A DNA stretch of 64,000 bases from Hylemonella sp. (GCA_030680575.1 JAUXVI010000049.1:59477-123476), one strand, 5' to 3'; counted from the stretch's first letter, positions 8,734 to 19,107 are shown. Notes: generated from the letters alone by a model not told the origin. Numbers and translations: made by a program.

Positions 8734-8767
8734 AATAACGACAGGCCGCAGATTGGTTTTTCATAGT

Positions 8768-8801
8768 TTGTCACATCATTGACATAAAAGCTTCTTAAAT
8801 T
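8768..8801 (+). promoter_or_regulatory. pstS promoter: Pho box plus -10
   Basis: TTGTCAC ATCA TTGACAT (8768-8785) matches the PhoB site layout (5 of 7 in each half). A -10-like TAAATT (8796-8801) begins 11 bp after the box, the usual arrangement where the Pho box takes the place of a -35. PhoB is encoded in the same operon, so autoregulation is expected. Confidence 0.65.
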
Positions 8802-8842
8802 CGTTACTGGTTCTTCGACCAACAATCCTTAAGGAGCTTTTG

Positions 8843-9886
8843 ATGAAAATGACTTTCAATCGCGTGATGCTGGGCCTGACGGCCGTGACCCTGATGACTG
8901 GCGCCGGTTTGGCGACGGCTCAGGATGTGACGGGCGCTGGCGCGAGCTTCCCGGCCCCGCTGTATTCCAAGTGGGCTGCTGAGTACAACAAGGCCACGGG
9001 CGTCAAGATCAACTACCAGTCGGTGGGCTCCGGTGCCGGCATTCGCCAGATCGATGCCAAGACCGTTGATTTCGGTGCATCCGACATGCCGCTCAAGGAC
9101 GACGAACTGGCCAAGAAGGGGCAGTTGCAGTTCCCCACCGTCATTGGCGGTGTGGTGCCGGTTGTGAACATCCAGGGCGTGACGCCCGGCCAGCTCAAAC
9201 TCAACGGCCAGGTGCTGGGCGACATCTACCTGGGCAAGATTGCCAAGTGGAACGATGCCGCCATCAAGGCGCTCAACCCCAGCCTGAACCTGCCTGATGC
9301 CGCCATCGCCCCGGTGCGCCGTGCAGATGGTTCCGGTACCACGTTCATCTTCACCAACTACCTGAGCACGGTCAACACCGAGTGGAAAGACAAGGTTGGC
9401 GAAGGTACGGCTGTGAACTGGCCCACGGGTGCGGGTGGCAAGGGTAATGAAGGTGTGGCCGCTTTTGTCGGTCGCCTGCCCAACTCGATCGGCTACGTGG
9501 AATATGCCTACGTCAAGCAGAACAAGATGACCTATGCGCAGATGCAGAACAAGGCCGGCAACTTCGTGTCGCCCGACGACAGCGCCTTCAAGGCTGCCGC
9601 TGCAGGTGCTGACTGGGCCAAGAGCTTCTACCAGATCCTGACCGAGCAACCGGGCAAGGATTCCTGGCCCATGACCGGTGCCACTTTCATCCTGATGCAC
9701 AAGGTGCAGGACAAGCCGGCCCAGGCCGCTGCCTCGCTCAAGTTCTTCTCCTGGGCCTACAAGAACGGCGACAAGACCGCTGACGAGATGGACTATGTGC
9801 CCATGCCTGCCAGCGTGAAGACCGCCATCGAGAAGTCCTGGAACGACATCAAGGACGCTTCGGGCAAACCGGTCGCCTTCAAGTAA
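8843..9886 (+). CDS. pstS: Phosphate ABC transporter, periplasmic phosphate-binding protein
   Basis: 347 residues. A Sec signal peptide (MKMTFNRVMLGLTAVTLMTG ... ATAQ) is followed by the mature start DVTGAGASFPAPLYSKWA. The phosphate-contacting motifs of PstS are present: GAGASFPAPLY, VGSGAGIRQI, FGASDMPL and RRADGSGTTFIFTNYL. The ATG at 8843 has AAGGAG 6 nt upstream; an in-frame TTG at 8840 is unlikely. First gene of a seven-gene pst-pho operon behind a Pho-box promoter. Confidence 0.97.
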   Translation: MKMTFNRVMLGLTAVTLMTGAGLATAQDVTGAGASFPAPLYSKWAAEYNKATGVKINYQSVGSGAGIRQIDAKTVDFGASDMPLKDDELAKKGQLQFPTVIGGVVPVVNIQGVTPGQLKLNGQVLGDIYLGKIAKWNDAAIKALNPSLNLPDAAIAPVRRADGSGTTFIFTNYLSTVNTEWKDKVGEGTAVNWPTGAGGKGNEGVAAFVGRLPNSIGYVEYAYVKQNKMTYAQMQNKAGNFVSPDDSAFKAAAAGADWAKSFYQILTEQPGKDSWPMTGATFILMHKVQDKPAQAAASLKFFSWAYKNGDKTADEMDYVPMPASVKTAIEKSWNDIKDASGKPVAFK

Positions 9887-9913
9887 TCAATCTTCCTAAC
9901 GAGTAGCCGCGTC

Positions 9914-10879
9914 ATGAGTTCTTCTTCGTCTGTCACCTCCGTTCGCACGGGGCCTTGGGCCGATGCCTTGTTTGGCTGGCTTGCCAAAGGGGCGGCTTGG
10001 TTGACTCTGGCGCTGCTGGTTAGCATTCTGGCTTCGCTCTTGGTAGGGGCCTGGCCAGCGATTGAGCGATACGGCCTGGGGTTTCTGACCAACCCGGTCT
10101 GGGACCCGGTGCAGGAGAATTTTGGTGGTTTGGTGATGATTTATGGCACGCTGGCCACCTCCATCATTGCTTTGCTGATTGCGGTGCCGGTCAGCTTCGG
10201 CATCGCCCTGTTTCTGACGGAAATGTCGCCGGCCTGGCTCAAGCGTCCACTGGGGACGGCTATTGAGCTGTTGGCGGCCGTTCCGTCCATCGTTTATGGC
10301 ATGTGGGGCTTGCTGGTGTTCGGCCCCATTCTGGCCAAGTATGTGCAATCGCCGCTGCAGTCATTGTTCAGCGGCGTTCCTTACCTCGGTGCCCTGGTGT
10401 CAGGGCCGCCGGTGGGTATTGGCATCCTGTCGGCCGGCATCATTCTGGCCATCATGATCATTCCCTTCATTGCTGCCGTCATGCGTGACGTGTTTGAGGT
10501 CACGCCGCCCCTCTTGAAGGAGTCCGCCTACGGTTTGGGGGCGACGACCTGGGAGGTGGTTTCCACTGTGGTTTTGCCCTACACCAAAGCGGGTGTGGTT
10601 GGCGGCATCATGCTGGGGCTGGGGCGAGCCCTGGGTGAAACCATGGCGGTGACCTTTGTCATCGGCAACATGAATCAGCTCGACTCCTTGAGCCTGTTTC
10701 AGGCCGCCAACAGCATCACGTCGGCGCTGGCCAATGAATTTGCCGAGGCCGCCAGCGGCATTCACCAGGCTTCATTGATCTACCTCGGACTGGTGCTGTT
10801 TTTCATTACCTTTGTGGTGCTGACCCTCTCGAAACTGCTGCTGCTCCAGCTGAAGAAAAACGAAGGAGCCAAGTCATGA
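9914..10879 (+). CDS. pstC: Phosphate ABC transporter permease PstC
   Basis: 321 residues with about six membrane segments; the inner-membrane half-channel that pairs with PstA. Family motifs include [31 protein letters not shown] and the EAA-like loop [15 protein letters not shown] before the last transmembrane helices. It lies 27 bp after pstS and overlaps pstA by 4 bp (ATGA), so the two permeases are translationally coupled. Confidence 0.96.
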   Translation: MSSSSSVTSVRTGPWADALFGWLAKGAAWLTLALLVSILASLLVGAWPAIERYGLGFLTNPVWDPVQENFGGLVMIYGTLATSIIALLIAVPVSFGIALFLTEMSPAWLKRPLGTAIELLAAVPSIVYGMWGLLVFGPILAKYVQSPLQSLFSGVPYLGALVSGPPVGIGILSAGIILAIMIIPFIAAVMRDVFEVTPPLLKESAYGLGATTWEVVSTVVLPYTKAGVVGGIMLGLGRALGETMAVTFVIGNMNQLDSLSLFQAANSITSALANEFAEAASGIHQASLIYLGLVLFFITFVVLTLSKLLLLQLKKNEGAKS

Positions 10880-11733
10880 CGGATCTCACCGACATCCGCC
10901 GTGCACGTTTTGCAAGTCGCAAGCGTGTCAATATCGTTGCCTTGACGCTTTCCCTGGGGGCCATGGCCTTCGGTCTGTTCTGGCTGTTCTGGATCCTGTG
11001 GGAGACCTTCCTTCTCGGGATTGGTGGCATGACTATCGCGACCTTGACGCAGATGACGCCGCCACCCAATGAAACGGGCGGCATTGCCAACGCCATTTAC
11101 GGTTCTTTCCTGATGGTGCTGCTGGCCACTTGTGTCGGTACACCGATTGGCATCATGGCCGGCATCTACCTGGCAGAGTACGACCCGTACGGCTGGCTGG
11201 CATCGGTCACACGCTTCGTCAATGACATCCTGCTGTCGGCGCCCTCCATCGTGATCGGCCTGTTTATCTATGCCGTGGTGGTGGCGCGGTTCAAATCTTT
11301 TTCCGGCTGGGCGGGTGTGATGGCGCTGGCGCTGATCGTGATTCCGGTGGTGATTCGTACCACCGAGAACATGCTGCAACTGGTGCCGGCTGGTATGCGT
11401 GAAGCAGCCTACGCACTGGGCACGCCGAAATGGAAAGTCATCATGAGCATCACACTGCGCTCCGCACGTGCGGGTGTGGTGACCGGCGTGCTGTTGGCGG
11501 TGGCCCGGATTTCCGGCGAAACGGCGCCACTGCTGTTCACCGCATTGAACAACCAGTTCTGGACTTCGAACCTGAACGATCCCATGGCCAGTCTGCCGGT
11601 CACGATCTTCAAGTTCGCCATGAGTCCCTACGAAAACTGGCAGCAGCTGGCCTGGGCCGGCGTGCTGCTGATCACCATCACCGTGCTCGGGCTCAACATC
11701 CTGGCGCGCGTTCTGACGCGTCACAAGGACTGA
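10876..11733 (+). CDS. pstA: Phosphate ABC transporter permease PstA
   Basis: 285 residues with six predicted membrane helices. The EAA loop reads [17 protein letters not shown], and the [13 protein letters not shown] motif is typical of PstA. The start codon overlaps the pstC stop as ATGA. Confidence 0.96.
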   Translation: MTDLTDIRRARFASRKRVNIVALTLSLGAMAFGLFWLFWILWETFLLGIGGMTIATLTQMTPPPNETGGIANAIYGSFLMVLLATCVGTPIGIMAGIYLAEYDPYGWLASVTRFVNDILLSAPSIVIGLFIYAVVVARFKSFSGWAGVMALALIVIPVVIRTTENMLQLVPAGMREAAYALGTPKWKVIMSITLRSARAGVVTGVLLAVARISGETAPLLFTALNNQFWTSNLNDPMASLPVTIFKFAMSPYENWQQLAWAGVLLITITVLGLNILARVLTRHKD

Positions 11734-11737
11734 GGTC

Positions 11738-12553
11738 ATGTACGTCAGCGAATTCCACCCAAGGCAACCTATGGACAACACCACTTCTGCCGAAACATCC
11801 GCCTCGAAGATTTCGGTTCGTGACCTGAACTTTTTCTATGGCAAGTTCCATGCGCTCAAGGCCATCAACCTGGACATCCCGCAGAACAAAGTAACGGCTT
11901 TTATCGGCCCGTCCGGTTGCGGCAAGTCCACGTTGTTGCGTGTATTCAATCGCATGTTCGAGCTGTATCCGGATCAGCGAGCCGAAGGCCAGGTGCTGCT
12001 CGACGGCGAAAACCTGCTGACCAGCAAGCAGGACGTGGCCTTGCTGCGTGCCAAGGTCGGCATGGTGTTCCAGAAGCCGACGCCGTTCCCGATGTCGATC
12101 TACGACAACATTGCCTTCGGCATCAAGCTGTTTGAGTCGCTCAATGCCACCGACCTGGAAGAGCGTGTCGAGTGGGCATTGCGCAAGGCAGCGCTGTGGA
12201 ACGAAGTGAAAGACAAGCTCAAGCAGAGCGGCTCCAGCCTGTCGGGCGGTCAGCAGCAACGCCTGTGCATTGCGCGCGGTATCGCGATCAAGCCCGAGGT
12301 GCTCTTGCTCGACGAACCCTGTTCGGCGCTGGATCCGATCTCCACGGCCAAGATCGAGGAGCTGATCACCGAGCTCAAGGACGATTACACCGTGGTCATC
12401 GTGACGCACAACATGCAGCAGGCGGCACGCTGCAGTGATTACACGGCCTACATGTACCTTGGCGACCTGGTGGAGTTCGGTTCCACCGAGCAGATGTTTT
12501 TCAAGCCGACGCGCAAGGAAACTGAAGATTACATCACCGGCCGCTTCGGCTAA
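11738..12553 (+). CDS. pstB: Phosphate ABC transporter ATPase PstB
   Basis: 271 residues (260 if translation starts at the ATG at 11771). Walker [11 protein letters not shown]-loop [10 protein letters not shown], signature LSGGQQQRL, Walker [13 protein letters not shown] and the switch histidine VTHNMQQA are all intact. ATG 11738 has AAGGA about 8 nt upstream and lies 4 bp after pstA; ATG 11771 also has an AAGG nearby. The protein powers PstSCA uptake and is thought to pass the phosphate-sufficient signal through PhoU to PhoR. Confidence 0.96.
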   Translation: MYVSEFHPRQPMDNTTSAETSASKISVRDLNFFYGKFHALKAINLDIPQNKVTAFIGPSGCGKSTLLRVFNRMFELYPDQRAEGQVLLDGENLLTSKQDVALLRAKVGMVFQKPTPFPMSIYDNIAFGIKLFESLNATDLEERVEWALRKAALWNEVKDKLKQSGSSLSGGQQQRLCIARGIAIKPEVLLLDEPCSALDPISTAKIEELITELKDDYTVVIVTHNMQQAARCSDYTAYMYLGDLVEFGSTEQMFFKPTRKETEDYITGRFG

Positions 12554-12564
12554 GGAGAGAAAAT

Positions 12565-13266
12565 ATGCCCGAAAAACACCTATCGACCCAGTTCGACAGC
12601 GAACTCAACACGGTTTCAACCCGTGTCATGGAGTTGGGGGGGCTGGTCGAGTCCCAGGTTCAGCAGGCGATCCATGCGTTGGGACAGTTCAATGCCGAAG
12701 TCGCTCATCAAGTCATCGAAATCGAGACACGCGTCAATGAGATGGAGGTCGAGATTGATCACGAAATCTCATCAATCATTGCGCGGCGCCAACCGACGGC
12801 ACGCGATCTGCGACTGCTGATTGCCATCTCCAAGTCCACCGCGAATCTGGAGCGTGCCGGTGACGAGGCGGAAAAAATGGCGCGCATGGTGCTCTCCATC
12901 ATCCAGAGCGGCACGCCGCGCAACCTGCCGGCTTCCGAACTGCGTGTGGCGGCCGACCTGGCCTCCGGCCTGCTGCGCAAGGCGCTGGATGCCTTCGCAC
13001 GCCTGGATACAGTCGCAGCCGTTTCCATCCTGAAAGAGGATGACCTGATCGACAAGGAATTCGACAACTTCATGCGCGTACTCATCACTTACATGATGGA
13101 AGACCCCCGCATGATTTCGCCGAGCCTGGATCTGCTGTTCCTGGCCAAGGCGATCGAACGTGTGGGCGACCATGCCAAGAACATTGCCGAGCTCATCATC
13201 TACATCGTCAAGGGGGCGGACGTGCGCCACACCTCCATTGAAGAAATTGAATCTGTCTTGAAATGA
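12565..13266 (+). CDS. phoU: Phosphate transport regulator PhoU
   Basis: 233 residues. Two PhoU helical-bundle repeats are visible, each with an E/D-rich metal site motif (ERAGDEAEKMARM and ERVGDHAKNIAELI). It negatively regulates PhoR/PhoB signalling when phosphate is plentiful. A GGAGA ribosome site lies before the ATG. Its stop overlaps the phoB start (ATGA at 13263). Confidence 0.96.
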   Translation: MPEKHLSTQFDSELNTVSTRVMELGGLVESQVQQAIHALGQFNAEVAHQVIEIETRVNEMEVEIDHEISSIIARRQPTARDLRLLIAISKSTANLERAGDEAEKMARMVLSIIQSGTPRNLPASELRVAADLASGLLRKALDAFARLDTVAAVSILKEDDLIDKEFDNFMRVLITYMMEDPRMISPSLDLLFLAKAIERVGDHAKNIAELIIYIVKGADVRHTSIEEIESVLK

Positions 13267-13979
13267 AGCATCAGCCTGCAGTTCTGGTCGTGGAAGACGA
13301 GCCCGCCATTGCCGAGCTCATTGCCGTCAACCTTCGCCATAACGGCTTTCGCCCGACCTGGGCCATGGACAGCGATAGCGCCCAGCGCGAGCTCGATGCC
13401 GTTTTACCTGATCTCATCCTGCTCGACTGGATGCTGCCCGGCGAGAGCGGTCTGACCTTGGCCAAGCGCTGGCGCGCCGATGCACGGACCAAGGCCGTGC
13501 CCATCATCATGCTGACGGCTCGTGGTGATGAGGCTGATCGCGTTGCTGGTCTGGACGCCGGTGCGGACGATTACCTGGTCAAGCCTTTTTCCACCAAGGA
13601 AATGCTGGCCCGCATTCGCGCCGTGCTGCGTCGCCGTGCGCCTGAACAAACCGGTGGTGCGGTGACGCTGGGCGGTTTGACCCTGGACACCGCTACCCAC
13701 CGGGTCACCTTCCAGGAGCAGCCCCTCAAGCTCGGCCCCACCGAGTTCAAGCTGTTGCAGTACCTGATGAGCCATGCCGAGCGCGTGCACAGCCGTGGCC
13801 AGCTGCTCGACAAGGTCTGGGGCGACCATGTCTTCATCGAGGAACGCACGGTGGATGTGCACGTCAAGCGGCTGCGTGAAGCCCTGGGCGATGCGTCTGC
13901 CATGGTGGAGACAGTTCGCGGCGCGGGCTATCGCTTCACGGTGCAACCGATGGTTGCAGTCAGCCTGGCGCGGGACTGA
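13263..13979 (+). CDS. phoB: Phosphate regulon response regulator PhoB
   Basis: 238 residues. Receiver domain: acidic pair EDEPAI, phosphoacceptor Asp in LILLDWMLPG, conserved Lys in LVKPFSTKE. OmpR-type winged-helix domain at the C terminus (GPTEFKLLQYLM, RTVDVHVKRLREAL). It binds Pho boxes such as those at 8768 and 2710. Its cognate kinase phoR is next. Confidence 0.96.
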   Translation: MKHQPAVLVVEDEPAIAELIAVNLRHNGFRPTWAMDSDSAQRELDAVLPDLILLDWMLPGESGLTLAKRWRADARTKAVPIIMLTARGDEADRVAGLDAGADDYLVKPFSTKEMLARIRAVLRRRAPEQTGGAVTLGGLTLDTATHRVTFQEQPLKLGPTEFKLLQYLMSHAERVHSRGQLLDKVWGDHVFIEERTVDVHVKRLREALGDASAMVETVRGAGYRFTVQPMVAVSLARD

Positions 13980-14019
13980 GGTCCACGTCGCTGTTGTCAG
14001 TACAGCCCTGAGGCGACGG

Positions 14020-15360
14020 ATGTTCCTGCGGCTTTTTTCCTTTCTGTTGATCCAGTGCTTGGGCGCATTGGCGGGTGCCTGGGTGGCTCCCGAGGCCCTG
14101 CAGGTCCGTGGTGCCTTGGCCGGTATGGCCGTGGCTGGGTTGCTGTGGGTCCTGCTGGACTTTTCTCGCGGACTGCAGTTGCTGAACTGGTTGCGGCAGG
14201 GGGACGTGGCCGAAATACCTCTCAAACACGGTCTGTGGGGGGATGTGGCAGATCGTGCGCGTCGTCTGGTGCGGGGCCGTGAGCAACAGATCCGGGAGAG
14301 CAATGCTCGCCTGCAGGACTTTCTGGCTGCGCTGCAGGCATCGCCCAACGGGGTGGTGCTGCTGGATGAGGAGGGTCGCATTGAATGGTTCAACCAGACC
14401 GCTGCCGATCACTTCGGGCTGGACGCTCAGCGCGACCTGTTGCAACACTTCGGCAATCTGGTGCGCGACCCGGCCTATGCCGCCTATGCCGCGGGTGGCG
14501 ATTTCCTGCATGAGGTGACCATGCCGGGGCGCGGTCACAGCCCGTCTCGTCCAGTACGCCTGTCGGTGAACTTGCACCCCTATGGCGATGGCCGCCGCTT
14601 GCTGCTGTCGCGTGACGTCACCGCGCTGGAGCAGGCCGAAGCCATGCGGCGCGATTTCGTCGCCAATGTCTCGCATGAGATCCGTACACCATTGACCGTT
14701 CTGACCGGTTTTGTCGAGACGCTGCAAAGCCTGCCACTCAACGAAACCGAGCGGGCGCGTTACCTGGACCTGATGGCGCAGCAGGCCGAACGCATGCAGA
14801 CCTTGGTCAAGGACCTGCTGACGCTGTCTCGACTGGAGGGGAGCCCGCTGCCGGGGGCTGGTGAGTGGACTGCGGTCCGTTCCTTGCTGCTGCAACTGGA
14901 GCAGGAAGGCCGTGCCTTGTCGATGGTATTGAGTCCGCCAGAGGGGCCGATGCAGGTGTTGAGCTTCGATTTGACGGCGCACGAAGACGTTGCCGGGACA
15001 TCAACCGAACTGCACAGTGCCATGTCCAACCTGGTTGGCAATGCCATTCGCTACACCCCGCCCGGTGGGCAGATCGAGGTGGGCTGGTTCCGTCATGAAG
15101 ACGGGCGTTATGAGTTCTTTGTGCAGGACAGCGGCCCAGGGATCGCGGCAGAACACATTCCGCGCCTGACCGAACGCTTCTACCGGGTGGACCGCAGCCG
15201 TTCACGTGACACCGGTGGCACCGGGCTCGGTTTGGCCATCGTCAAGCATGTGGCGCAGCGCCACGGTGCCGAATTGAAAATCGACAGTACCCTTGGCAAG
15301 GGTTCGCGTTTCGCCATCGTGTTCCCCGCCAACCGGGTGCGCCATTCAACGCTTGAATAG
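14020..15360 (+). CDS. phoR: Phosphate regulon sensor histidine kinase PhoR
   Basis: 446 residues. Two N-terminal membrane segments (MFLRLFSFLLIQCLGALAG and the next hydrophobic stretch), a short charged linker, a PAS domain (FLAALQASPNGVVLLDEEGR), HisKA with the phosphorylated His in NVSHEIRTPL, and an HATPase with N box NLVGNAIRYT, DSGPGIA and GGTGLGLAIVK. There is no large periplasmic sensor, as in known PhoR, which reads the Pst-PhoU state. The ATG at 14020 has GAGG 8 nt upstream; longer in-frame starts overlap phoB and lack support. Confidence 0.94.
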   Translation: MFLRLFSFLLIQCLGALAGAWVAPEALQVRGALAGMAVAGLLWVLLDFSRGLQLLNWLRQGDVAEIPLKHGLWGDVADRARRLVRGREQQIRESNARLQDFLAALQASPNGVVLLDEEGRIEWFNQTAADHFGLDAQRDLLQHFGNLVRDPAYAAYAAGGDFLHEVTMPGRGHSPSRPVRLSVNLHPYGDGRRLLLSRDVTALEQAEAMRRDFVANVSHEIRTPLTVLTGFVETLQSLPLNETERARYLDLMAQQAERMQTLVKDLLTLSRLEGSPLPGAGEWTAVRSLLLQLEQEGRALSMVLSPPEGPMQVLSFDLTAHEDVAGTSTELHSAMSNLVGNAIRYTPPGGQIEVGWFRHEDGRYEFFVQDSGPGIAAEHIPRLTERFYRVDRSRSRDTGGTGLGLAIVKHVAQRHGAELKIDSTLGKGSRFAIVFPANRVRHSTLE

Positions 15361-15470
15361 TGCTTCGTTCGGTCGCATGAAATGACCAAGCAGGGGACAT
15401 GTCGTGGAGCCGGCTTGGCTGGTCACTGCGCTGCGCCTTGTGTGGGGGCAACACGAAATACACGCAGGGT

Positions 15471-16844
15471 TTATCCTGGACGCTGCTCGCGTCTCAGCAC
15501 CTGCCAGATCATGAGCCAGAAGATCACCGCGGCCAGCGCCAAGGCCACCATGCCGGCCATCCAGAAGGCCGCCGGTGTCTGCATGGCCGGCCAGGGCCCG
15601 AGGCCATGGTAGGCCAACTGATAACCTCCATACAGGCCGAGCCCCCACAGCAGCACGCCGTAGATCAGGAAGGGTGTGAGCGTGATGCGAAAGCAGCGCA
15701 GGATGAAGACACCCAAGGCCTGCAGGCCATCAAACAGGTGGAAGGCGGCAATCCAGAACAGGAGTGGCACGGCCAGCGCAATCACGTCCGGGCTGCGTGC
15801 ATACAGGCGCACCAGTGGATCGCGCACCATCAGTAGCGCCCCGGTCAACAGCACGGCGCAGCCCAGTACCAGCATGAAGCCCAAGCCCACCGCATGCCGC
15901 GCCTGGCGCGGCTGATCCGCACCGAGCCAGTAGCTGGTGCGTGCACTGGTCGCGATACCGATGGCCAGCGGCACCATGTAGAGCACCGCGGCCAGGTTGG
16001 CGGCGATCTGGTGGCTTGCCGCTGCCGTGGTGCCCAGGCGCGCGACAAACAGCGCCATCAACGTGAAGGAGGTCACCTCCACCAAGATGGTCAGACCGCT
16101 GGGTATACCGACGCGGGCAAAGGCTGCGAGGGTCGGGCCGTCCGGTTTTTCCAGCCGGTGCCAGAGACGGTAGGGGTGATAAAGCGCGCGGGTGCGCAGC
16201 AGCCAGATGGCCAGGGCCAGCATCAGGCACTGCACGACCAATGTGGCCAGGGCGCAGCCGACGACACCTTGTGCCTCCAGCCCGTAGCCGCCGAAGGCAA
16301 ACCAGATCGAGAGCGGCACCTTGACAAACAGCGAGCCGATCTGCAGCCAGGTCACCAGCAACGGTTTTCCCAGGCTCTGGTTGAGCGTGCTGTAGAGCCG
16401 AAACAGCAGTGCCGGCGGCAGGGCCAGGGCCAGCACGCCCAGGTAGTCCAGCACTTCGCCACGCAGCGCCGTCGGAACTTCGGCCCAGTCGAGCAGGACC
16501 GCCGGCTGCAGCAGGATGGCCATGCCGAACACCATGAGTGCCCCGCACAGGTAAAGCGATTGGCGGAAGGAGAAACCGAGCTGCCGCGGTTTTTGGGCGC
16601 CGTGCAGTTCGGCCCAGACCGGCAGCAGGGCCTGCAACACGCCCATCAACGCCACATAGACACTCATGTAAATGGCTGAACCGACGGAGAGCGCGGCCAG
16701 TGAGGTTTCGGCGTAGCGGCCGGCCACGATGGTGTCGGTGACACCGAAGGCCATGGTGGCCAGTTGGCCGACCAGCACGGTGCCGGCATGGCGGGAAATG
16801 GTCTTCAGCTCGGACACGGTCTCAGGAGCCGGCGCGGGTGACAC
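15471..16844 (-). CDS. MATE-family multidrug/cation efflux protein
   Basis: 457 residues with twelve predicted membrane helices in two similar halves, typical of MATE exporters (NorM-like), which expel organic cations using Na+ or H+ gradients. N-terminal motif GQLATMAFGVTDTIVAGRY and the second-half ASHQIAANLAAVLYMVPLAI fit the family. Its start overlaps the end of the upstream GT39-like gene by 23 bp, so the two are co-transcribed. Substrate is not predictable from sequence. Confidence 0.9.
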   Translation of the reverse strand: MSPAPAPETVSELKTISRHAGTVLVGQLATMAFGVTDTIVAGRYAETSLAALSVGSAIYMSVYVALMGVLQALLPVWAELHGAQKPRQLGFSFRQSLYLCGALMVFGMAILLQPAVLLDWAEVPTALRGEVLDYLGVLALALPPALLFRLYSTLNQSLGKPLLVTWLQIGSLFVKVPLSIWFAFGGYGLEAQGVVGCALATLVVQCLMLALAIWLLRTRALYHPYRLWHRLEKPDGPTLAAFARVGIPSGLTILVEVTSFTLMALFVARLGTTAAASHQIAANLAAVLYMVPLAIGIATSARTSYWLGADQPRQARHAVGLGFMLVLGCAVLLTGALLMVRDPLVRLYARSPDVIALAVPLLFWIAAFHLFDGLQALGVFILRCFRITLTPFLIYGVLLWGLGLYGGYQLAYHGLGPWPAMQTPAAFWMAGMVALALAAVIFWLMIWQVLRREQRPG

Positions 16845-18543
16845 GCCTGTAGATCACAAGGTCTTCCTCTCCCTCGCGCGGATGGCCCAGCGTCTGGTGC
16901 TCTCGCCATTGCGCTGGATTGACCACGCCGGGCAGCATGAACAAGGCATCCTTGTCGATCACCAGCCACGAACAGCCCTTTTGTGCTCCGCCTGCCTTGA
17001 GTGTCAGCGGTGAATAAAAACGGAAAGCGGTGTGCAAGCCCGGTTTCAGGCCGAAGGTTTCGATGCATTCGGCCGGCTTGACGATGGTCTCCACGCGGCG
17101 AACCAGTGGTTCATAACTGCGTGCGAAATCAAGCAGGGGCATCCATAGCGTGGTCAGCAGTAGCCAGCACAGCGCCGCTCCGCCGGCAGGCAGCACCAGG
17201 CTTTTCCAGATCGCGGCGCGGTGCCGGCCCACGCGCCACTTCACCAGCCAGGCCCAGGCCAGCGTGGCGAGGGTGGCGAACACGAAAGGCAGGAGGGTAA
17301 AACCAGCCTCAAACCCGGGCGCCAGCCGTGCCACGTTGGCGGCTGGCTGCGGCGGAAAGCCGGTCTGCATGGCGATCCATACCACCCAGATGATGAAGGC
17401 GCAGCCGGTGAAGAACAGCAGGGTGAACCAGTCGATCAGGGCCGATACGTTGCGCTCCAGGGTCGGCAGCGCGAAGGCGGCCAGTGTGGCCAGTGAGGGC
17501 AGGGCGAGCAGCAGGGCACGGTCGCTGGCGGGTGTCACCAGCGTGGCGGCCACGGTGACCAACGCAAACCACAAGGGCAAGGCGAGGTGGCGGCGCACAT
17601 GGGTGCTGAACAACTGGTGGCGCCAGCGCCACAGCGTCCACAGAACCAGGGGCCAGGCAGGCCAGGTGAACCATAAAAGCAGGCTACCCAGGCCGTGCCA
17701 CGTCTCCCATTTCAATGGCGGTGGTTCGATACTCCAGTGCCACAGGTCAAGCGCCGTTGCCAGGCCGGCGGCCAGCAGTGTCAGCAGCGCCATGCCCCAA
17801 GCCCATCGCCGGTCCCAACGCATGAGAGGGCCGACCTCTCGGGTGGCATGGCTGCGATCCAGCAGATGGATGGCGACACTGCCGGCACCGAACAGCACGG
17901 CCATGGCTGGGGCGCCGGAGAGTGTGAGGCCCAGCAGCGAAGCTGTGCCAGCCAGGATCGGGCCGAGCCGACGGTAGGGCATGGCCGCTACGGCGTAGAA
18001 CGCGAGGGCGCTGAAGCAGAGCTGTGCCACAGCCGGCGTGGTTTCGTGCGACAGCTGGGCCAGACCCAGGCAGGCCATGAAAGCCAGCAGACCGCCATCG
18101 GCCATGGCACGGGCATAGTCGGTGGGCCGGGCCTCGCCGCCAAAGGCAAATGCCACCGGTTGCGCCAGTGGGCTGCGTGCCAGGTAATAGATGCCTTGCC
18201 AGACGGCAACCAAGGTGAGCGTCAGCAGGGCGATGAAAGGGATGCGAACCGCGAAATCGGGCGCCATCCAGCCGGGAGCGAGTTGCAGGGCCCAGGCCCC
18301 CAGCCAGTAAGGCAGCAGGGCATCGACCTGCGGTGGCTGGCCCATCAGTCGTGGATCAAGCCAGGACGTGGTGTTGCTGGCCAGTTCCAGCATGTAGCCG
18401 AAAGCCGTGATATCGGCACTGCGCCAGGGGTCGCGCCAGACAAAGCCCGGCAGCACATAAGCCAGGCAAAACAGCAGCAGCGCAGCACGTGGCAACCGCC
18501 GGACAGCGGCCTGGGCAACGATGGCGGGGGTGGGCTGGTTCAC
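16822..18543 (-). CDS. GT39/ArnT-like membrane glycosyltransferase-type protein
   Basis: 573 residues with about 10-12 membrane helices. The first periplasmic loop carries an acidic motif (WRDPWRSADITAFGYML) of the kind that is catalytic in lipid-linked-sugar transferases (GT-C fold). The C-terminal soluble part (about 480-573) contains LKPGLHTAFRFYSP and GCSWLVIDKDA, as in ArnT-like proteins. Likely role: moving a sugar from a polyprenyl carrier to lipid or protein at the outer face of the inner membrane; donor and acceptor are unknown. Co-transcribed with the MATE gene. Confidence 0.7.
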   Translation of the reverse strand: MNQPTPAIVAQAAVRRLPRAALLLFCLAYVLPGFVWRDPWRSADITAFGYMLELASNTTSWLDPRLMGQPPQVDALLPYWLGAWALQLAPGWMAPDFAVRIPFIALLTLTLVAVWQGIYYLARSPLAQPVAFAFGGEARPTDYARAMADGGLLAFMACLGLAQLSHETTPAVAQLCFSALAFYAVAAMPYRRLGPILAGTASLLGLTLSGAPAMAVLFGAGSVAIHLLDRSHATREVGPLMRWDRRWAWGMALLTLLAAGLATALDLWHWSIEPPPLKWETWHGLGSLLLWFTWPAWPLVLWTLWRWRHQLFSTHVRRHLALPLWFALVTVAATLVTPASDRALLLALPSLATLAAFALPTLERNVSALIDWFTLLFFTGCAFIIWVVWIAMQTGFPPQPAANVARLAPGFEAGFTLLPFVFATLATLAWAWLVKWRVGRHRAAIWKSLVLPAGGAALCWLLLTTLWMPLLDFARSYEPLVRRVETIVKPAECIETFGLKPGLHTAFRFYSPLTLKAGGAQKGCSWLVIDKDALFMLPGVVNPAQWREHQTLGHPREGEEDLVIYRRVTRAGS

Positions 18544-18564
18544 GCGGTCAAATTCTTATCGTCA

Positions 18565-18603
18565 GGAAAACAAAAGGGCAGCGCGGAAACCCGGGCTGCC
18601 CTT
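18565..18603 (-). terminator. Rho-independent terminator of rpmE
   Basis: On the - strand, stem AAGGGCAGC ... GCTGCCCTT is followed by TTGTTTT. It lies 21 bp past the rpmE stop codon. Confidence 0.75.
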
Positions 18604-18623
18604 GGCGGGAATCGCTGGCCAGT

Positions 18624-18884
18624 TTACTTGGCGACAGCGGTCTTGCCGAAGCGGTTGCGGAACTTCTCGACGCGACCGCCCATGTTGTCCACGGATTTTT
18701 GCGTGCCGGTGTAGAAGGGGTGCGACTCGCTGGTGGTGTCAAGCTTGAACAGCGGCAGTTCGCGGCCGTCTTCCATCTTGATCATTTCCTTGGTGTTGGC
18801 GCAGGAACGGGTCACGAATTTGAAACCATTGGACATGTCCTGGAAGCAAACTTCGCGGTAATTGGGGTGAATGCCTTCTTTCAT
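18624..18884 (-). CDS. rpmE2: Ribosomal protein bL31, type B (zinc-independent)
   Basis: 86 residues ([20 protein letters not shown] ...). The zinc-binding Cys-x2-Cys pair of type A L31 is absent and the long form with SHPFYTG and FRNRFG is type B. Type B forms replace or coexist with zinc-containing L31; whether a second copy exists elsewhere cannot be seen. It lies downstream of rho on the same strand. Confidence 0.95.
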   Translation of the reverse strand: MKEGIHPNYREVCFQDMSNGFKFVTRSCANTKEMIKMEDGRELPLFKLDTTSESHPFYTGTQKSVDNMGGRVEKFRNRFGKTAVAK

Positions 18885-19015
18885 GATTCTTCCTAAATAT
18901 GCGGGAGCCGGGCCAGCCGATCTGGACTACTTTCCGCAGAAAACGTCGGATTATACAAGCAAATCAATGACTTGCGGGGGCTGCGCGCAGCGCCGGCCCA
19001 TTCGCGGGCACCCGC

Positions 19016-19106
19016 AGAACCGGCTTTGCCGGGCTGCTGGGTGCGCCCCCTCCGCGCAGCAGGAGGGGGGTGGCGCAGCGAACGTAGGGAGCGCAGCCTG
19101 GGGGAG
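19016..19106 (+). repeat. Structured intergenic repeat, copy A
   Basis: Begins GAACCGGCTTTGCCGGGC and ends GCAGCCTGGGGGAGG. It contains stem CCGGC-TTT-GCCGG and a longer stem of C-rich/G-rich strands (CCCCCTC ... GAGGGGG). Related to copies at 52275-52355 and 53092-53172. It fills the space between rho (stop at 19108) and rpmE2. Confidence 0.7.
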
Positions 19107-19107
19107 G

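Noticed and set aside
16822..16844. The 23-bp overlap of the GT39-like and MATE genes as a gene fusion
   Set aside because: The genes are in different frames with their own start and stop codons; ordinary operon overlap.
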